A stretch of 64,000 nt of DNA from an uncultured Prevotellaceae bacterium. GTDB taxonomy: Bacteria; Bacteroidota; Bacteroidia; Bacteroidales; Bacteroidaceae. Positions within the stretch are counted from its first letter, which is position 1. Each line of letters starts with the position of its first letter. Shown piece after piece: positions 9,431 to 16,800 of this stretch. Both the position numbers and the translations under genes were made by a program. The notes beneath the pieces were generated by a model, which was given only the letters and a program-made list of their open reading frames with translations, did not search any database and was not told the DNA's origin. The stretch lies in assembly GCA_900314755.1 (NCBI GenBank), contig OMWH01000001.1, forward strand, positions 62,001-126,000. Direction: 5' to 3'.

Positions 9431-10345
9431 CTATATCCTTTCTGCGATGCGGAGTTTAGCGCTCCTGCTGCGTGGGTTGTTTTGTAGTTCGTCTTCCTGG
9501 GGTGTGATGACCTTGTTGTTCACGAGGCGGAACGGACTGCTGACGCGTCCGAAGAAGTCTTTCTCTATCTTCCCCTCGGCATTGCCTGCCTTCATCACAT
9601 TCTTCACAATGCGGTCTTCCAGGGAGTGGTAGGTGATGACACTCAGCCGTCCACCGTTCTTGAGCAGCTGGCTGGCACTGTTGAGCATATCCCGCAAGGC
9701 ATCCATCTCGTGGTTGACCTCGATGCGCAGTGCCTGGAAAAGACGTGCGAGGTCTTTTTTCTCTTTCTCTGTGCGCATCATCTTCTCGGTCGCAGCCATC
9801 AGGTCACCGGTTGTCTCGATGCGTTTCTGCTGTCTGTATGCCGCAATGGCATTGGCGATACGGCGGGAGTTTTTCAACTCACCATAGAGAAAGAAAACGT
9901 CGGCTAACTTTGCCTCGTCATATTCGTTGACGATGTCTGCGGCTGTCTTGCCTGCCCGTTTGTTCATCCGCATGTCGAGAGGAGCGTCGAAACGAAACGA
10001 GAAACCCCTCGTCTCGTCGTCGAAATGATGGGAGGAAACGCCGAGGTCGGCAAGCAGTCCGTCAATCGCCTCCACCCCATAATAGCGCATCCAGTTGCGG
10101 AGGTATCTGAAATTGCTGCGTACAAAGGTGAAACGGTCGTCGGCGATGATGTTCTTCTCTGCGTCGGCATCTTGGTCGAAGCTGTAGAGATGACCATTCT
10201 TGCCCAGGCGGGAGAGAATCTCGCGGCTATGACCGCCGCCACCAAAGGTGACATCCACGTAGATGCCGTCGGACTTGATGTTAAGTCCGTCGATGCTCTC
10301 TTGGAGGAGCACTGGTACGTGATATGTCTCTGCCGTCTTGACCAT
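9431..10345 (-). CDS. rsmH: 16S rRNA (cytosine-1402 N4)-methyltransferase RsmH (MraW)
   Basis: RsmH methylates C1402 of 16S rRNA in the decoding centre using S-adenosylmethionine. The 304-residue protein starts HVPVLLQESIDGL, then DVTFGGGGHSREIL (about residues 30-43, the SAM-binding loop), LADLGVSSHHFD, RGFSFRFDAPLDMRM (about 111-125), ARLFQALRIEVNHE and the C-terminal ITYHSLEDRIVK. All are family hallmarks and the length is normal. It is the second gene of the dcw operon, 16 bases after mraZ. Confidence 0.97.
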   Translation of the reverse strand: MVKTAETYHVPVLLQESIDGLNIKSDGIYVDVTFGGGGHSREILSRLGKNGHLYSFDQDADAEKNIIADDRFTFVRSNFRYLRNWMRYYGVEAIDGLLADLGVSSHHFDDETRGFSFRFDAPLDMRMNKRAGKTAADIVNEYDEAKLADVFFLYGELKNSRRIANAIAAYRQQKRIETTGDLMAATEKMMRTEKEKKDLARLFQALRIEVNHEMDALRDMLNSASQLLKNGGRLSVITYHSLEDRIVKNVMKAGNAEGKIEKDFFGRVSSPFRLVNNKVITPQEDELQNNPRSRSAKLRIAERI

Positions 10346-10361
10346 TTGTCTTGTTTTTTGA

Positions 10362-10811
10362 TTATTCTGTCACTGCCATCAGTTCTTCCAGCGCATTGCT
10401 GAAGTCTTCAGGTGACATCTGCTGCTCTTCTGCTTTCTGAAGTCCCCATATCTCAATCGTGTCATCCATGCCGACGAACTTGATGTCCTGCTCGATAGCT
10501 GCCATTCGCTGATACCGCTTGGGAATCAGAAAACGCCCGTTGCCGTCGAGGGTGATCAGCTCCACCTCGCTGACGAACTGACGGAATACTTGCTGCTGCT
10601 GCTTGTTCCATCTGTTCAGACGTTGGCGCATGGCATCCATCTGCTCGTTCCAGACGGATTCGGGATAGAGTACCAGACATGATTGGAATACGTCTTTGCG
10701 AAGCACAAGACCTTCCTCCCCGGCAGCCTGCAGTATCTTGCGGAAAGTGGCTGGCAGGAAAGCACGCCCTTTGGCGTCAATCTTTGCTTCAATATTACCT
10801 AAAAATCGCAT
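10362..10811 (-). CDS. mraZ: MraZ, DNA-binding regulator of the dcw operon
   Basis: MraZ is an AbrB-fold ring-forming regulator that represses its own dcw operon in bacteria where it has been studied. The start is taken at MRFLGNIEAKIDAKGR, giving 149 residues; a longer frame from 10883 would add 24 residues with no family similarity and would read through the promoter and operator. Two SpoVT/AbrB-like repeats are visible: DAKGRAFLPATFRK (about 12-25) and LDGNGRFLIPKRYQR (about 93-107), each with the family's D-x-x-G-R core. It heads the operon. Confidence 0.95.
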   Translation of the reverse strand: MRFLGNIEAKIDAKGRAFLPATFRKILQAAGEEGLVLRKDVFQSCLVLYPESVWNEQMDAMRQRLNRWNKQQQQVFRQFVSEVELITLDGNGRFLIPKRYQRMAAIEQDIKFVGMDDTIEIWGLQKAEEQQMSPEDFSNALEELMAVTE

Positions 10812-10840
10812 GCGTACTTCTTTTATTTTGATATCGGATG

Positions 10841-10848
10841 CAAAATTA
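10841..10848 (-). promoter_or_regulatory. -7 box (TAATTTTG) of the dcw operon promoter
   Basis: On the minus strand TAATTTTG matches the Bacteroidota -7 consensus TAnnTTTG and is followed by GCATC. The predicted transcription start is near 10834, giving a leader of about 23 bases before the mraZ ATG at 10811. There is no clean TTTG -33 element at the usual spacing; that position is occupied by the TGGGG boxes. Confidence 0.65.
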
Positions 10849-10857
10849 AACAATTTC

Positions 10858-10882
10858 CTCCACAATTCCCCACAATTCCCCA
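10858..10882 (-). promoter_or_regulatory. MraZ operator: three TGGGG-like boxes at 10-bp spacing
   Basis: Read on the minus strand there are TGGGG at 10882-10878, TGGGG at 10872-10868 and TGGAG at 10862-10858, each separated by AATTG. MraZ of E. coli and Mycoplasma is known to bind direct repeats of TGGGN separated by 5-6 bases, so this fits in both sequence and spacing. The boxes cover roughly -24 to -48 relative to the predicted start, overlapping the -33 region, which suits autorepression. Confidence 0.78.
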
Positions 10883-11030
10883 CAATATTTTAGTGAATAT
10901 TCTTTAAAATTTTGTTAAAGCTTTGTATCTGTCTGATATTTAGTATTTTAAAAGACAGGACAAAGGTGGGGGATATTTCTCAACACAGAGCGAAATCTTC
11001 CCTTGTCGGAAGCGGGAAAAGTGCTGCGTT

Positions 11031-11162
11031 TTATTCCGATACCTGGAACGAGTGTTCCCGGTACCTGGGAATGGTTGTTCCAATATCTGGGAGTGGTTGT
11101 TCCAGATATTGGGATACTGGAAAGGGGATATTGGGAACAGGGTAAGGGAGGTATTGGAATAA
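11031..11162. repeat. tandem array of six degenerate 22-bp dyad units (array A)
   Basis: The mraZ-glsA gap (10812-11259) contains six consecutive 22-bp units starting at 11031, 11053, 11075, 11097, 11119 and 11141. Most units keep a central dyad of the form TTCC-n-TAyCTGGGAA; the best is TTCCCggtaccTGGGAA at about 11055-11071. Units diverge towards the right end. No plausible protein is encoded. The array shares its 22-bp period and dyad layout with arrays at 25185, 46289 and 63145 although the sequences differ. Confidence 0.85.
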
Positions 11163-11170
11163 AATTAGGG

Positions 11171-11245
11171 TATTTTTGCACATTTTTAACCTATCAGTGC
11201 ATTTTTTCTCAAACTTATTTGTTACTTTTGCACATTGTTAGTGCA
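11171..11245 (+). promoter_or_regulatory. two tandem -7 boxes, each followed by a TGCAC...GTGCA dyad, before glsA
   Basis: TATTTTTG at 11171-11178 and TACTTTTG at 11223-11230 both fit TAnnTTTG. Each runs into a dyad: TGCAC 11177-11181 with GTGCA 11197-11201, and TGCAC 11229-11233 with GTGCA 11241-11245. The downstream box would give a leader of about 22 bases. Neither has a perfect TTTG at the -33 distance. The repeated box-plus-dyad layout suggests two start sites or a duplicated operator. Confidence 0.55.
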
Positions 11246-11259
11246 TTTATTGAGAGAAA

Positions 11260-12087
11260 ATGGAGAAAATCACAGAAAAGACTATCGACATCGATAAGAT
11301 TCTGGAAAGCAGAATGGGGTCCAAAGCGAAGTGGGTCCCGGGTTTCCTCGTTTCATGGCTGAAACGCATCATTCATCAGGACGAGGTGAATGCTTTCCTG
11401 TGGGAAAGCCGTGATAAAAAGGGTACGGAATGGCTCGAGGCTTGTGTGGAGTATCTTCAGATGACACTCAAGATTGAGGGAATGGAGAATCTACCGGACA
11501 AGAACGACGGACGGCTGTATACCTTTGTGTCGAACCACCCGTTGGGTGGGGAGGACGGTGTCGCCTTGGGGGCTATCATCGGCAGACACTATGATAGTCA
11601 TTTCCGTTATCTGGTCAACGACCTGCTGATGAACCTGCCTGGTCTTGCTCCGCTGTGTATTCCCATCAACAAGACAGGTAAGCAGAGCCGTAACTTCCCT
11701 GCGATGGTGAAGGCGGGTTTCGAGAGCGACAACCACATGCTGATGTATCCTGCAGGTATCTGTTCCCGCAAGCAGAGCGACGGTACGATACGTGACATCC
11801 CTTGGTCGAAGACGTTCATCACCAAGAGCGTGGAGTACCAGCGTGACGTGGTACCCATCCATTTCAGTGGTCAAAACTCCAAGTTCTTCTATCGCCTGGC
11901 AAACTTCTCCGACAGGTTCCTGCCTTTCAATCTCGCCATGATTTTCCTGGTCGACGAGATGTATAAGAATGTAGGGAAGACTTTCGAGGTCAAGATAGGA
12001 AAGCCCATCCCCTGGCAGACTTTTGACAAGAGTAAGACTCCGTTGGAATGGGCGAAATTTGTGCAAGATAAAGTCTACGAACTATAA
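11260..12087 (+). CDS. glsA: lysophospholipid-type O-acyltransferase, probable glycine-lipid GlsA
   Basis: A 275-residue acyltransferase of the PlsC/OlsA type. The segment FVSNHPLGGEDG (about residues 89-100) carries the NH-x(5)-D active-site motif in the NHPLGG form seen in lyso-ornithine and lyso-glycine lipid acyltransferases; a MYPAGICSRK segment near 165-175 resembles the second substrate-binding block. The next gene is an OlsB-like N-acyltransferase. In Bacteroides thetaiotaomicron such a pair (glsB/glsA) makes glycine lipids: GlsB N-acylates glycine with a 3-hydroxy fatty acid and GlsA adds the second acyl chain. The same role is inferred here; ornithine or other aminolipids are possible alternatives. 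Confidence 0.72.
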   Translation: MEKITEKTIDIDKILESRMGSKAKWVPGFLVSWLKRIIHQDEVNAFLWESRDKKGTEWLEACVEYLQMTLKIEGMENLPDKNDGRLYTFVSNHPLGGEDGVALGAIIGRHYDSHFRYLVNDLLMNLPGLAPLCIPINKTGKQSRNFPAMVKAGFESDNHMLMYPAGICSRKQSDGTIRDIPWSKTFITKSVEYQRDVVPIHFSGQNSKFFYRLANFSDRFLPFNLAMIFLVDEMYKNVGKTFEVKIGKPIPWQTFDKSKTPLEWAKFVQDKVYEL

Positions 12088-12104
12088 AAACAACCAACAA
12101 CAAA

Positions 12105-13097
12105 ATGGAACAGCAGATCATTCAGCCGATTGACAAAGAACTGCTTAAAAAGGAACTGACCCCCGATAAGCAGCTGCGTCTGACGAACAAGAGCAATAAT
12201 CAGATTTATGTCGTAACAGTACATAATGCCCCTAATGTGTTGAAGGAGATCGGGCGTTTGCGTGAGATTGTGTTCCGTGAGGCTGGTGGTGGTACTGGCA
12301 AAGAGATGGATCTCGATGAATTCGACCTTTGTGACAATTGTTACAAACAGTTGATTGTGTGGAATCCGGAAGCTGAGGAGATTATCGGTGGCTATCGCTA
12401 TCTGTTGGGAACGGATTGGGAGTATGACGCAAAAGGTCAGCCTATTCTTGCCACGAGTCACATGTTCCATTTCTCTGAGAGGTTCATCAAGGAGTATGCT
12501 CCTTATACTGCAGAGCTGGGTCGTTCGTTCGTTTCTTTGCCCTATCAGTCTTCCCGTATGGGTGCCAAGAGCTTGTTTGCCCTTGATAATTTGTGGGATG
12601 GTCTGGGAGCTATCACCGTGATCCGTCCTAATGTCCGCTATTATTTCGGCAAGATGACGATGTATCCTTCTTATATCCGCAAGGGTCGTGATATGATTCT
12701 CTATTTCCTGAAGAAGTATTTCGATGACAAGGAGAAGCTGATTATCCCGATGAAACCGTTGAAAATTGAGACCAACGAGGAGGAACTGAAGGCACTTTTC
12801 TGTATGGACTCTTTCAAGGAAGACTATCGTATCCTCAATCGTGAGATTCGCAAGCTGGGATATAATATTCCTCCTTTGGTGAATGCCTATATGGGACTTT
12901 CACCTACGATGAAACTCTTCGGTACAGCCATCAACTATGGGTTCGGTGATGTCGAGGAGACAGGTATTCTTATTGCCATCGACGAGATTTTCGAGGAAAA
13001 GCGTAAGCGTCACATCGATACCTTTATCGATGCGCATCGTGATGAGTTGACAATCACTTCTGGTGCCAATAAGGTGATTTACAAGGAAAAGGACTGA
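12105..13097 (+). CDS. glsB: OlsB-like N-acyltransferase, probable glycine-lipid GlsB
   Basis: A 330-residue GNAT-fold protein of the hemolysin/OlsB type (acyl-ACP-dependent N-acyltransferase). Visible features are an LREIVFREAGGGTGKEMDLDEFD segment (about residues 47-69), WNPEAEEIIGGYRYLLG and the ELGRSFVSLPYQ block (about 138-149) that are typical of the family. It begins 17 bases after glsA and should be co-transcribed. Together they would make N-acyl then O-acyl glycine lipids of the outer membrane. It is longer than proteobacterial OlsB (about 270 residues). Its stop is only 3 bases from that of the converging dgt gene. Confidence 0.75.
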   Translation: MEQQIIQPIDKELLKKELTPDKQLRLTNKSNNQIYVVTVHNAPNVLKEIGRLREIVFREAGGGTGKEMDLDEFDLCDNCYKQLIVWNPEAEEIIGGYRYLLGTDWEYDAKGQPILATSHMFHFSERFIKEYAPYTAELGRSFVSLPYQSSRMGAKSLFALDNLWDGLGAITVIRPNVRYYFGKMTMYPSYIRKGRDMILYFLKKYFDDKEKLIIPMKPLKIETNEEELKALFCMDSFKEDYRILNREIRKLGYNIPPLVNAYMGLSPTMKLFGTAINYGFGDVEETGILIAIDEIFEEKRKRHIDTFIDAHRDELTITSGANKVIYKEKD

Positions 13098-13114
13098 TGC
13101 CTATACGATAGGCA
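13098..13114. terminator. hairpin shared by the converging ends of glsB and dgt
   Basis: A perfect 7-bp stem, TGCCTAT acg ATAGGCA, begins at the last base of the glsB stop and covers the dgt stop at 13101-13103. There is no T-run on either side, so a strong intrinsic terminator is not claimed; it may still slow or process transcripts running into each other. Confidence 0.4.
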
Positions 13115-14444
13115 GTGAGATGCCGTTCATCTTTTGATAGACATCCAGCGCATAGACATCCGTCATGCCGGCAATATAGTCGATGACAGCCATGATGCGT
13201 GTCTCTAGGTCTTTCGCATGGATGTCATACTGACTTGACACCCTGCCAATCAGTTGTTGGGAATAGAACCGTTGGGGGTGTGTCACGGCTTCTATCATTT
13301 GTACCATCAGTGTCTCCATGATCTTATAACCGGATAGCTCCACGTCTAAGACGGGACGGCTGCGGTAGATACGCTCAACAGACAGGGTCGCACATTGTTT
13401 GTATGCTTTCGCCTGAGGCTCACTGATATGGTCGATGAGACTGCCCTCATATGTTCCTGCCAATATCTCGTCCTCGTGGTCAAAGAAGGTGTTGACACAT
13501 TCGTTTTCCAGTTTACCAATCACACAGGCACGCATATAGACCACCTTCTCGTTGGGGTCGAGTACCCCTTCCTCATGGATGCGGCTTTTGATGTGCTTCT
13601 TCTCCTCGTCGTTGAAGAAACTGAGCAGAAGTCTCTCTGTCTCTTCGTAAGTGAGAATTTTCAGTTTGTGAGCATCCTCAATGTCCATGATCTCATAGCA
13701 GATATCGTCTGCCGCCTCTACCAGATAGACCAGCGGATGACGAACATAACGTAGTGCCTCCCCTTCCTTCGAGAGACGAATAATGCCCATTTCATCGGCA
13801 ATCCTCTGGTAGTAATCTTGTTCAGAGAAGAAGAATCCGAACTTCCCTTTCTTGCTGGCGGCGGAAGAGGAGAATGGATACTTTACAATACTTGCCAATG
13901 TGCTGTACGTCATCACGAAACCACCTGGGCGGCGACCCTTGAACTGATGGGTCAGCAGGCGGAAGGCGTTGGCGTTTCCTTCAAAATGGGTGATGTCATC
14001 CCATAGATGCTGGCTGATCTGCTCCTTCAGGAAACTGCCTGGTCCTTCAGTGAAGAAGGTCTGTATAGCTTTCTCACCACTATGTCCGAAAGGGGGGTTC
14101 CCCAAGTCGTGAGCAAGACAGGCGGTGCTGACTATCTGTCCGATCTGTTCAAACATCGTGTCCTTCAGCTCAGGACGCTTCTCCTTGATGATACGATGGG
14201 CGACATCATTGCCTAACGACATTCCCACACTGGCAACCTCCAGGGAGTGGGTCAGTCTGTTATGCACAAAGATACTGCCCGGTAAGGGGAAAACCTGCGT
14301 CTTGTTCTGCAGCCTGCGAAAAGGAGCCGAGAAGATCAGGCGGTCGTAGTCGCGCTTGAATTCTGTTCGGTCGTCATGCGGTTTCGAATGTCGGAACTCT
14401 TGACCTAAGCGTTTGTTTGAAATGAGTTTATTCCAGTCCATCAT
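13101..14444 (-). CDS. dgt: dGTPase (dNTP triphosphohydrolase, HD family)
   Basis: This enzyme hydrolyses dGTP (and in many family members other dNTPs) to nucleoside and tripolyphosphate, affecting nucleotide pools. The 447-residue protein has the HD-fold metal ligands: NRLTHSLEV with His66 and CLAHDLGNPPFGHSGEKA with His112-Asp113, plus the usual RDYDRLIFSAPFRRLQNKTQV entry segment (about 31-51). Start choice is ATG at 14444 or the next codon at 14441. A -7 box lies only 4 bases upstream, so the message may have almost no leader. It is divergent from dut, another nucleotide-pool enzyme. Confidence 0.93.
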   Translation of the reverse strand: MMDWNKLISNKRLGQEFRHSKPHDDRTEFKRDYDRLIFSAPFRRLQNKTQVFPLPGSIFVHNRLTHSLEVASVGMSLGNDVAHRIIKEKRPELKDTMFEQIGQIVSTACLAHDLGNPPFGHSGEKAIQTFFTEGPGSFLKEQISQHLWDDITHFEGNANAFRLLTHQFKGRRPGGFVMTYSTLASIVKYPFSSSAASKKGKFGFFFSEQDYYQRIADEMGIIRLSKEGEALRYVRHPLVYLVEAADDICYEIMDIEDAHKLKILTYEETERLLLSFFNDEEKKHIKSRIHEEGVLDPNEKVVYMRACVIGKLENECVNTFFDHEDEILAGTYEGSLIDHISEPQAKAYKQCATLSVERIYRSRPVLDVELSGYKIMETLMVQMIEAVTHPQRFYSQQLIGRVSSQYDIHAKDLETRIMAVIDYIAGMTDVYALDVYQKMNGISLPIV

Positions 14445-14448
14445 CGTG

Positions 14449-14456
14449 CAAAAGTA
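14449..14456 (-). promoter_or_regulatory. -7 box (TACTTTTG) directly before dgt
   Basis: TACTTTTGCACG ends immediately before the dgt ATG. With the usual 5-7 base distance from the box to the transcription start, transcription would begin at or within the first codon, predicting a leaderless message. Confidence 0.55.
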
Positions 14457-14519
14457 GTGTTTTTTTATTAAAAACCTACATTTTTCGCTTAAAAATATGG
14501 CTATTTGAAGAGAAATGAC

Positions 14520-14527
14520 TACTTTTG
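14520..14527 (+). promoter_or_regulatory. -7 box (TACTTTTG) for dut
   Basis: TACTTTTGCAC lies 28 bases before the dut ATG and predicts a leader of about 22 bases. It faces the dgt box across about 63 bases, so the two nucleotide-pool genes share a divergent promoter region. A TTTG at 14504-14507 is too close to be a normal -33 element. Confidence 0.6.
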
Positions 14528-14555
14528 CACATTATAATAACAGTAACATTTCGAA

Positions 14556-14993
14556 ATGGTTCAGATAAAAGTAGTCAACCGTGGGCATCAGCAACTGCCC
14601 GTTTATGCCACGCCACAGAGTGCCGGCATGGATCTTCGTGCGAACATTGACGCACCCATCACCCTCCATCCCATGGAACGCCGTTTGATACCTACTGGCT
14701 TGCATATCGCTTTGCCGGAAGGTTATGAGGCACAGGTGCGTCCACGCAGCGGACTTGCCCTGAAGCATGGCTTGACCGTGCTCAACTCTCCGGGGACTAT
14801 TGATGCCGACTACCGTGGTGAGGTGGGGGTGCTGCTGATAAATCTCTCGCAGGAGGACTTCGTGATTAATGACGGTGAGCGTATCGCACAGATGGTTATC
14901 GCCCGCCATGAGCAAGCCGACTTTGTCATCGTTGAGGAATTAGACCAGACAGAGCGCGGTGAGGGAGGATATGGACATACAGGCGTTAAATGA
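14556..14993 (+). CDS. dut: dUTP diphosphatase
   Basis: Dut hydrolyses dUTP to dUMP and pyrophosphate, keeping uracil out of DNA and supplying dUMP for thymidylate synthesis; it works as a trimer. The 145-residue protein has the five dUTPase motifs: AGMDLRA (about 23-29), RPRSGLA (about 62-68), [11 protein letters not shown] (about 84-94), RIAQMVI (about 110-116) and the C-terminal GEGGYGHTG. In the last motif His stands where Ser is common. Length and motif order are normal. Confidence 0.97.
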   Translation: MVQIKVVNRGHQQLPVYATPQSAGMDLRANIDAPITLHPMERRLIPTGLHIALPEGYEAQVRPRSGLALKHGLTVLNSPGTIDADYRGEVGVLLINLSQEDFVINDGERIAQMVIARHEQADFVIVEELDQTERGEGGYGHTGVK

Positions 14994-15020
14994 GGATTGA
15001 GAGATGAGAAATGGGAAATT
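14988..15020 (+). repeat. ATGAGAAATG-type repeat after dut
   Basis: The end of dut and the 10-base gap hold TGAGGATTGAGAGATGAGAA and following bases, the same low-complexity family found in larger arrays at 19.26, 20.45, 22.36, 22.85, 24.03 and 24.19 kb. It also supplies a possible but doubtful start codon (15004) for the next gene. Confidence 0.6.
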
Positions 15021-15054
15021 AACATCAGGAAAGAGTGGTCATCTGTGGCTGCCG

Positions 15055-16800
15055 ATGGGTGTGAGAAAGGTCTTACTGGCATTTCTCATTTCGCATTTCT
15101 CATTTTCCGTTTCCCTTGCGCAGACCGTCAGCCCTAGCCGTCGCTATGACGCTTTCTTCTTGGAAGCTATTTGCGAGCGTGCCAAAGGGAATAACGATGC
15201 GGCTTTCGACCTGTTGCGCCATTGTCTGGAGATCGACTCCACCAAATCTGAGGCGTATTACTATCTGAGCCAGTATTATGGTGCTTTGAAACAGAAAGAC
15301 AAGGCGATTGCTTGTATTGAGAAAGCTGCCGCTTTGGAACCGATGATCTCCACCTATCAGGAGACGTTGGCTAACGCCTATATTAACCAGCGGCAATACG
15401 ATAAAGCGGCGTTGGTACTGGAACGCCTCTATGACCAGCACCATGACAGGGATGACGTGTTGGGCATCCTTGTCCAACTCTATGAGGAGCAGCATGACTA
15501 TGACGCAGCCATCAAGACCCTGGCGAAATTAGAGACGGTAGAGGGAAAGAGTGAACGCCTCTCCTATGCCAAGAGTAATTTCTATACACAGTTGGGGAAT
15601 AAGAAAGCTGCCATCGCTGAGATGAAACAACTTGCTGACCAGTATCCTAACGACCAGAACTACCGCGGGCTCTATGCCAATACCCTGTTCGTGAACGGGC
15701 AAAAGAAGAAAGCACTTGACATCTATCATGATATTCTGAAGACAGAACCGGAAAACCGTAACGCACTGATGGCTTTGCTTGCCTATGAGAAAGACGAGGG
15801 TGATCCAGACAAGGCTGATGCCTTGACAGAACAGGTGCTGCTGAGTAAGAATATCACTTCTCAAGACCGTATCTTGCTCATGCGGCAAGAGATAGGACAA
15901 AGTGAGCAGAATGGTGGTGACTCTACCCGCGTGCTCTATCTCTTCCATAAGATGCTGGAGCAACCGCAGATGGATGCCGATATTGCGATCCTCTGTGCTA
16001 CCTATATGAACCTGAAGCAGATGCCTAATGACTCTATCCGTGCGGTATTGGAGCAGGTGTTGAAGGTCGCCCCCGACCATGCTGCAGCCCGTTTGCAGTT
16101 AGTCAGCTATGCCTGGCAGGCAGAAGACATGGATCGCGTCATCTCCCTCTGCCGGGAGGCACGACAGTATAATCCCGATGAAATGGCATTTTATTACTAT
16201 CAGGGTATTGCCTATTATAGAAAGGAGAAACTGGATGATGCCCTTAATGCCTTCCAGAATGGTATCAGTGTCATCAACCAGCAGAGTGACGTGGAGATTG
16301 TCAGCGACTTCTATGCCGTCATGGGAGATATCCTGCATCAGAAAGGACTCGACAAGGAGGCTTTTGCCGCCTATGACTCCTGTCTTGCCTGGAAGGACGA
16401 TAACATCGGCTGTCTGAATAACTATGCGTATTATCTCAGTGAGAAGGAAATCTATTTGGATAAGGCGGAGCAGATGTCCTTCCGTACCATTAAAGCGGAA
16501 CCTAAGAATGCCACCTATCTTGATACCTATGCCTGGATACTCTTCAAGGAGGGCAGGTATGCTGAGGCAAAGATATATATTGACCAGACGTTACAGTGTG
16601 ACTCTGATTCCTCTGCGGTATTGTTGGAACATGCTGGTGACATCTATTACCATGCCGGTGAGGAAGAGAAAGCCTTGGCTCTCTGGCAACAGGCGTTGGT
16701 GAGGGCGGAGGAGACTGTTCCCAAGCCCGGTGAGGTCACGGAAGACCGTCGACAGATATTGACAAGAAAAATAAAACTCAAAAAATACTTAAAAGAATGA
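15055..16800 (+). CDS. exported tetratricopeptide-repeat protein
   Basis: A tetratricopeptide-repeat protein of 581 residues from this start. The start at 15055 puts MGVRKVLLAFLISHFSFSVSLAQ at the N-terminus, a good signal peptide; the longer frame from 15004 adds 17 residues that come from repeat DNA. The mature part is helical with many TPR units, for example AYYYLSQYYGALKQKDKAIA, AYINQRQYDKAALVLERLYD and MAFYYYQGIAYYRKEKLDDA, ending in TLQCDSDSSAVLLEHAGDIY. It overlaps the next lipoprotein gene by 4 bases (ATGA), and the three genes 15055-19242 look like one envelope operon. A role as periplasmic assembly scaffold is inference. The bases encoding FLISHFSF are themselves a CATTTCTCATTT repeat. 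Confidence 0.85.
   Translation: MGVRKVLLAFLISHFSFSVSLAQTVSPSRRYDAFFLEAICERAKGNNDAAFDLLRHCLEIDSTKSEAYYYLSQYYGALKQKDKAIACIEKAAALEPMISTYQETLANAYINQRQYDKAALVLERLYDQHHDRDDVLGILVQLYEEQHDYDAAIKTLAKLETVEGKSERLSYAKSNFYTQLGNKKAAIAEMKQLADQYPNDQNYRGLYANTLFVNGQKKKALDIYHDILKTEPENRNALMALLAYEKDEGDPDKADALTEQVLLSKNITSQDRILLMRQEIGQSEQNGGDSTRVLYLFHKMLEQPQMDADIAILCATYMNLKQMPNDSIRAVLEQVLKVAPDHAAARLQLVSYAWQAEDMDRVISLCREARQYNPDEMAFYYYQGIAYYRKEKLDDALNAFQNGISVINQQSDVEIVSDFYAVMGDILHQKGLDKEAFAAYDSCLAWKDDNIGCLNNYAYYLSEKEIYLDKAEQMSFRTIKAEPKNATYLDTYAWILFKEGRYAEAKIYIDQTLQCDSDSSAVLLEHAGDIYYHAGEEEKALALWQQALVRAEETVPKPGEVTEDRRQILTRKIKLKKYLKE

Noticed and set aside
10912-11181. Open frames on both strands across array A
   Set aside because: They exist only because the degenerate 22-bp units lack stops; residues follow the DNA repeat, and no start signals are present.
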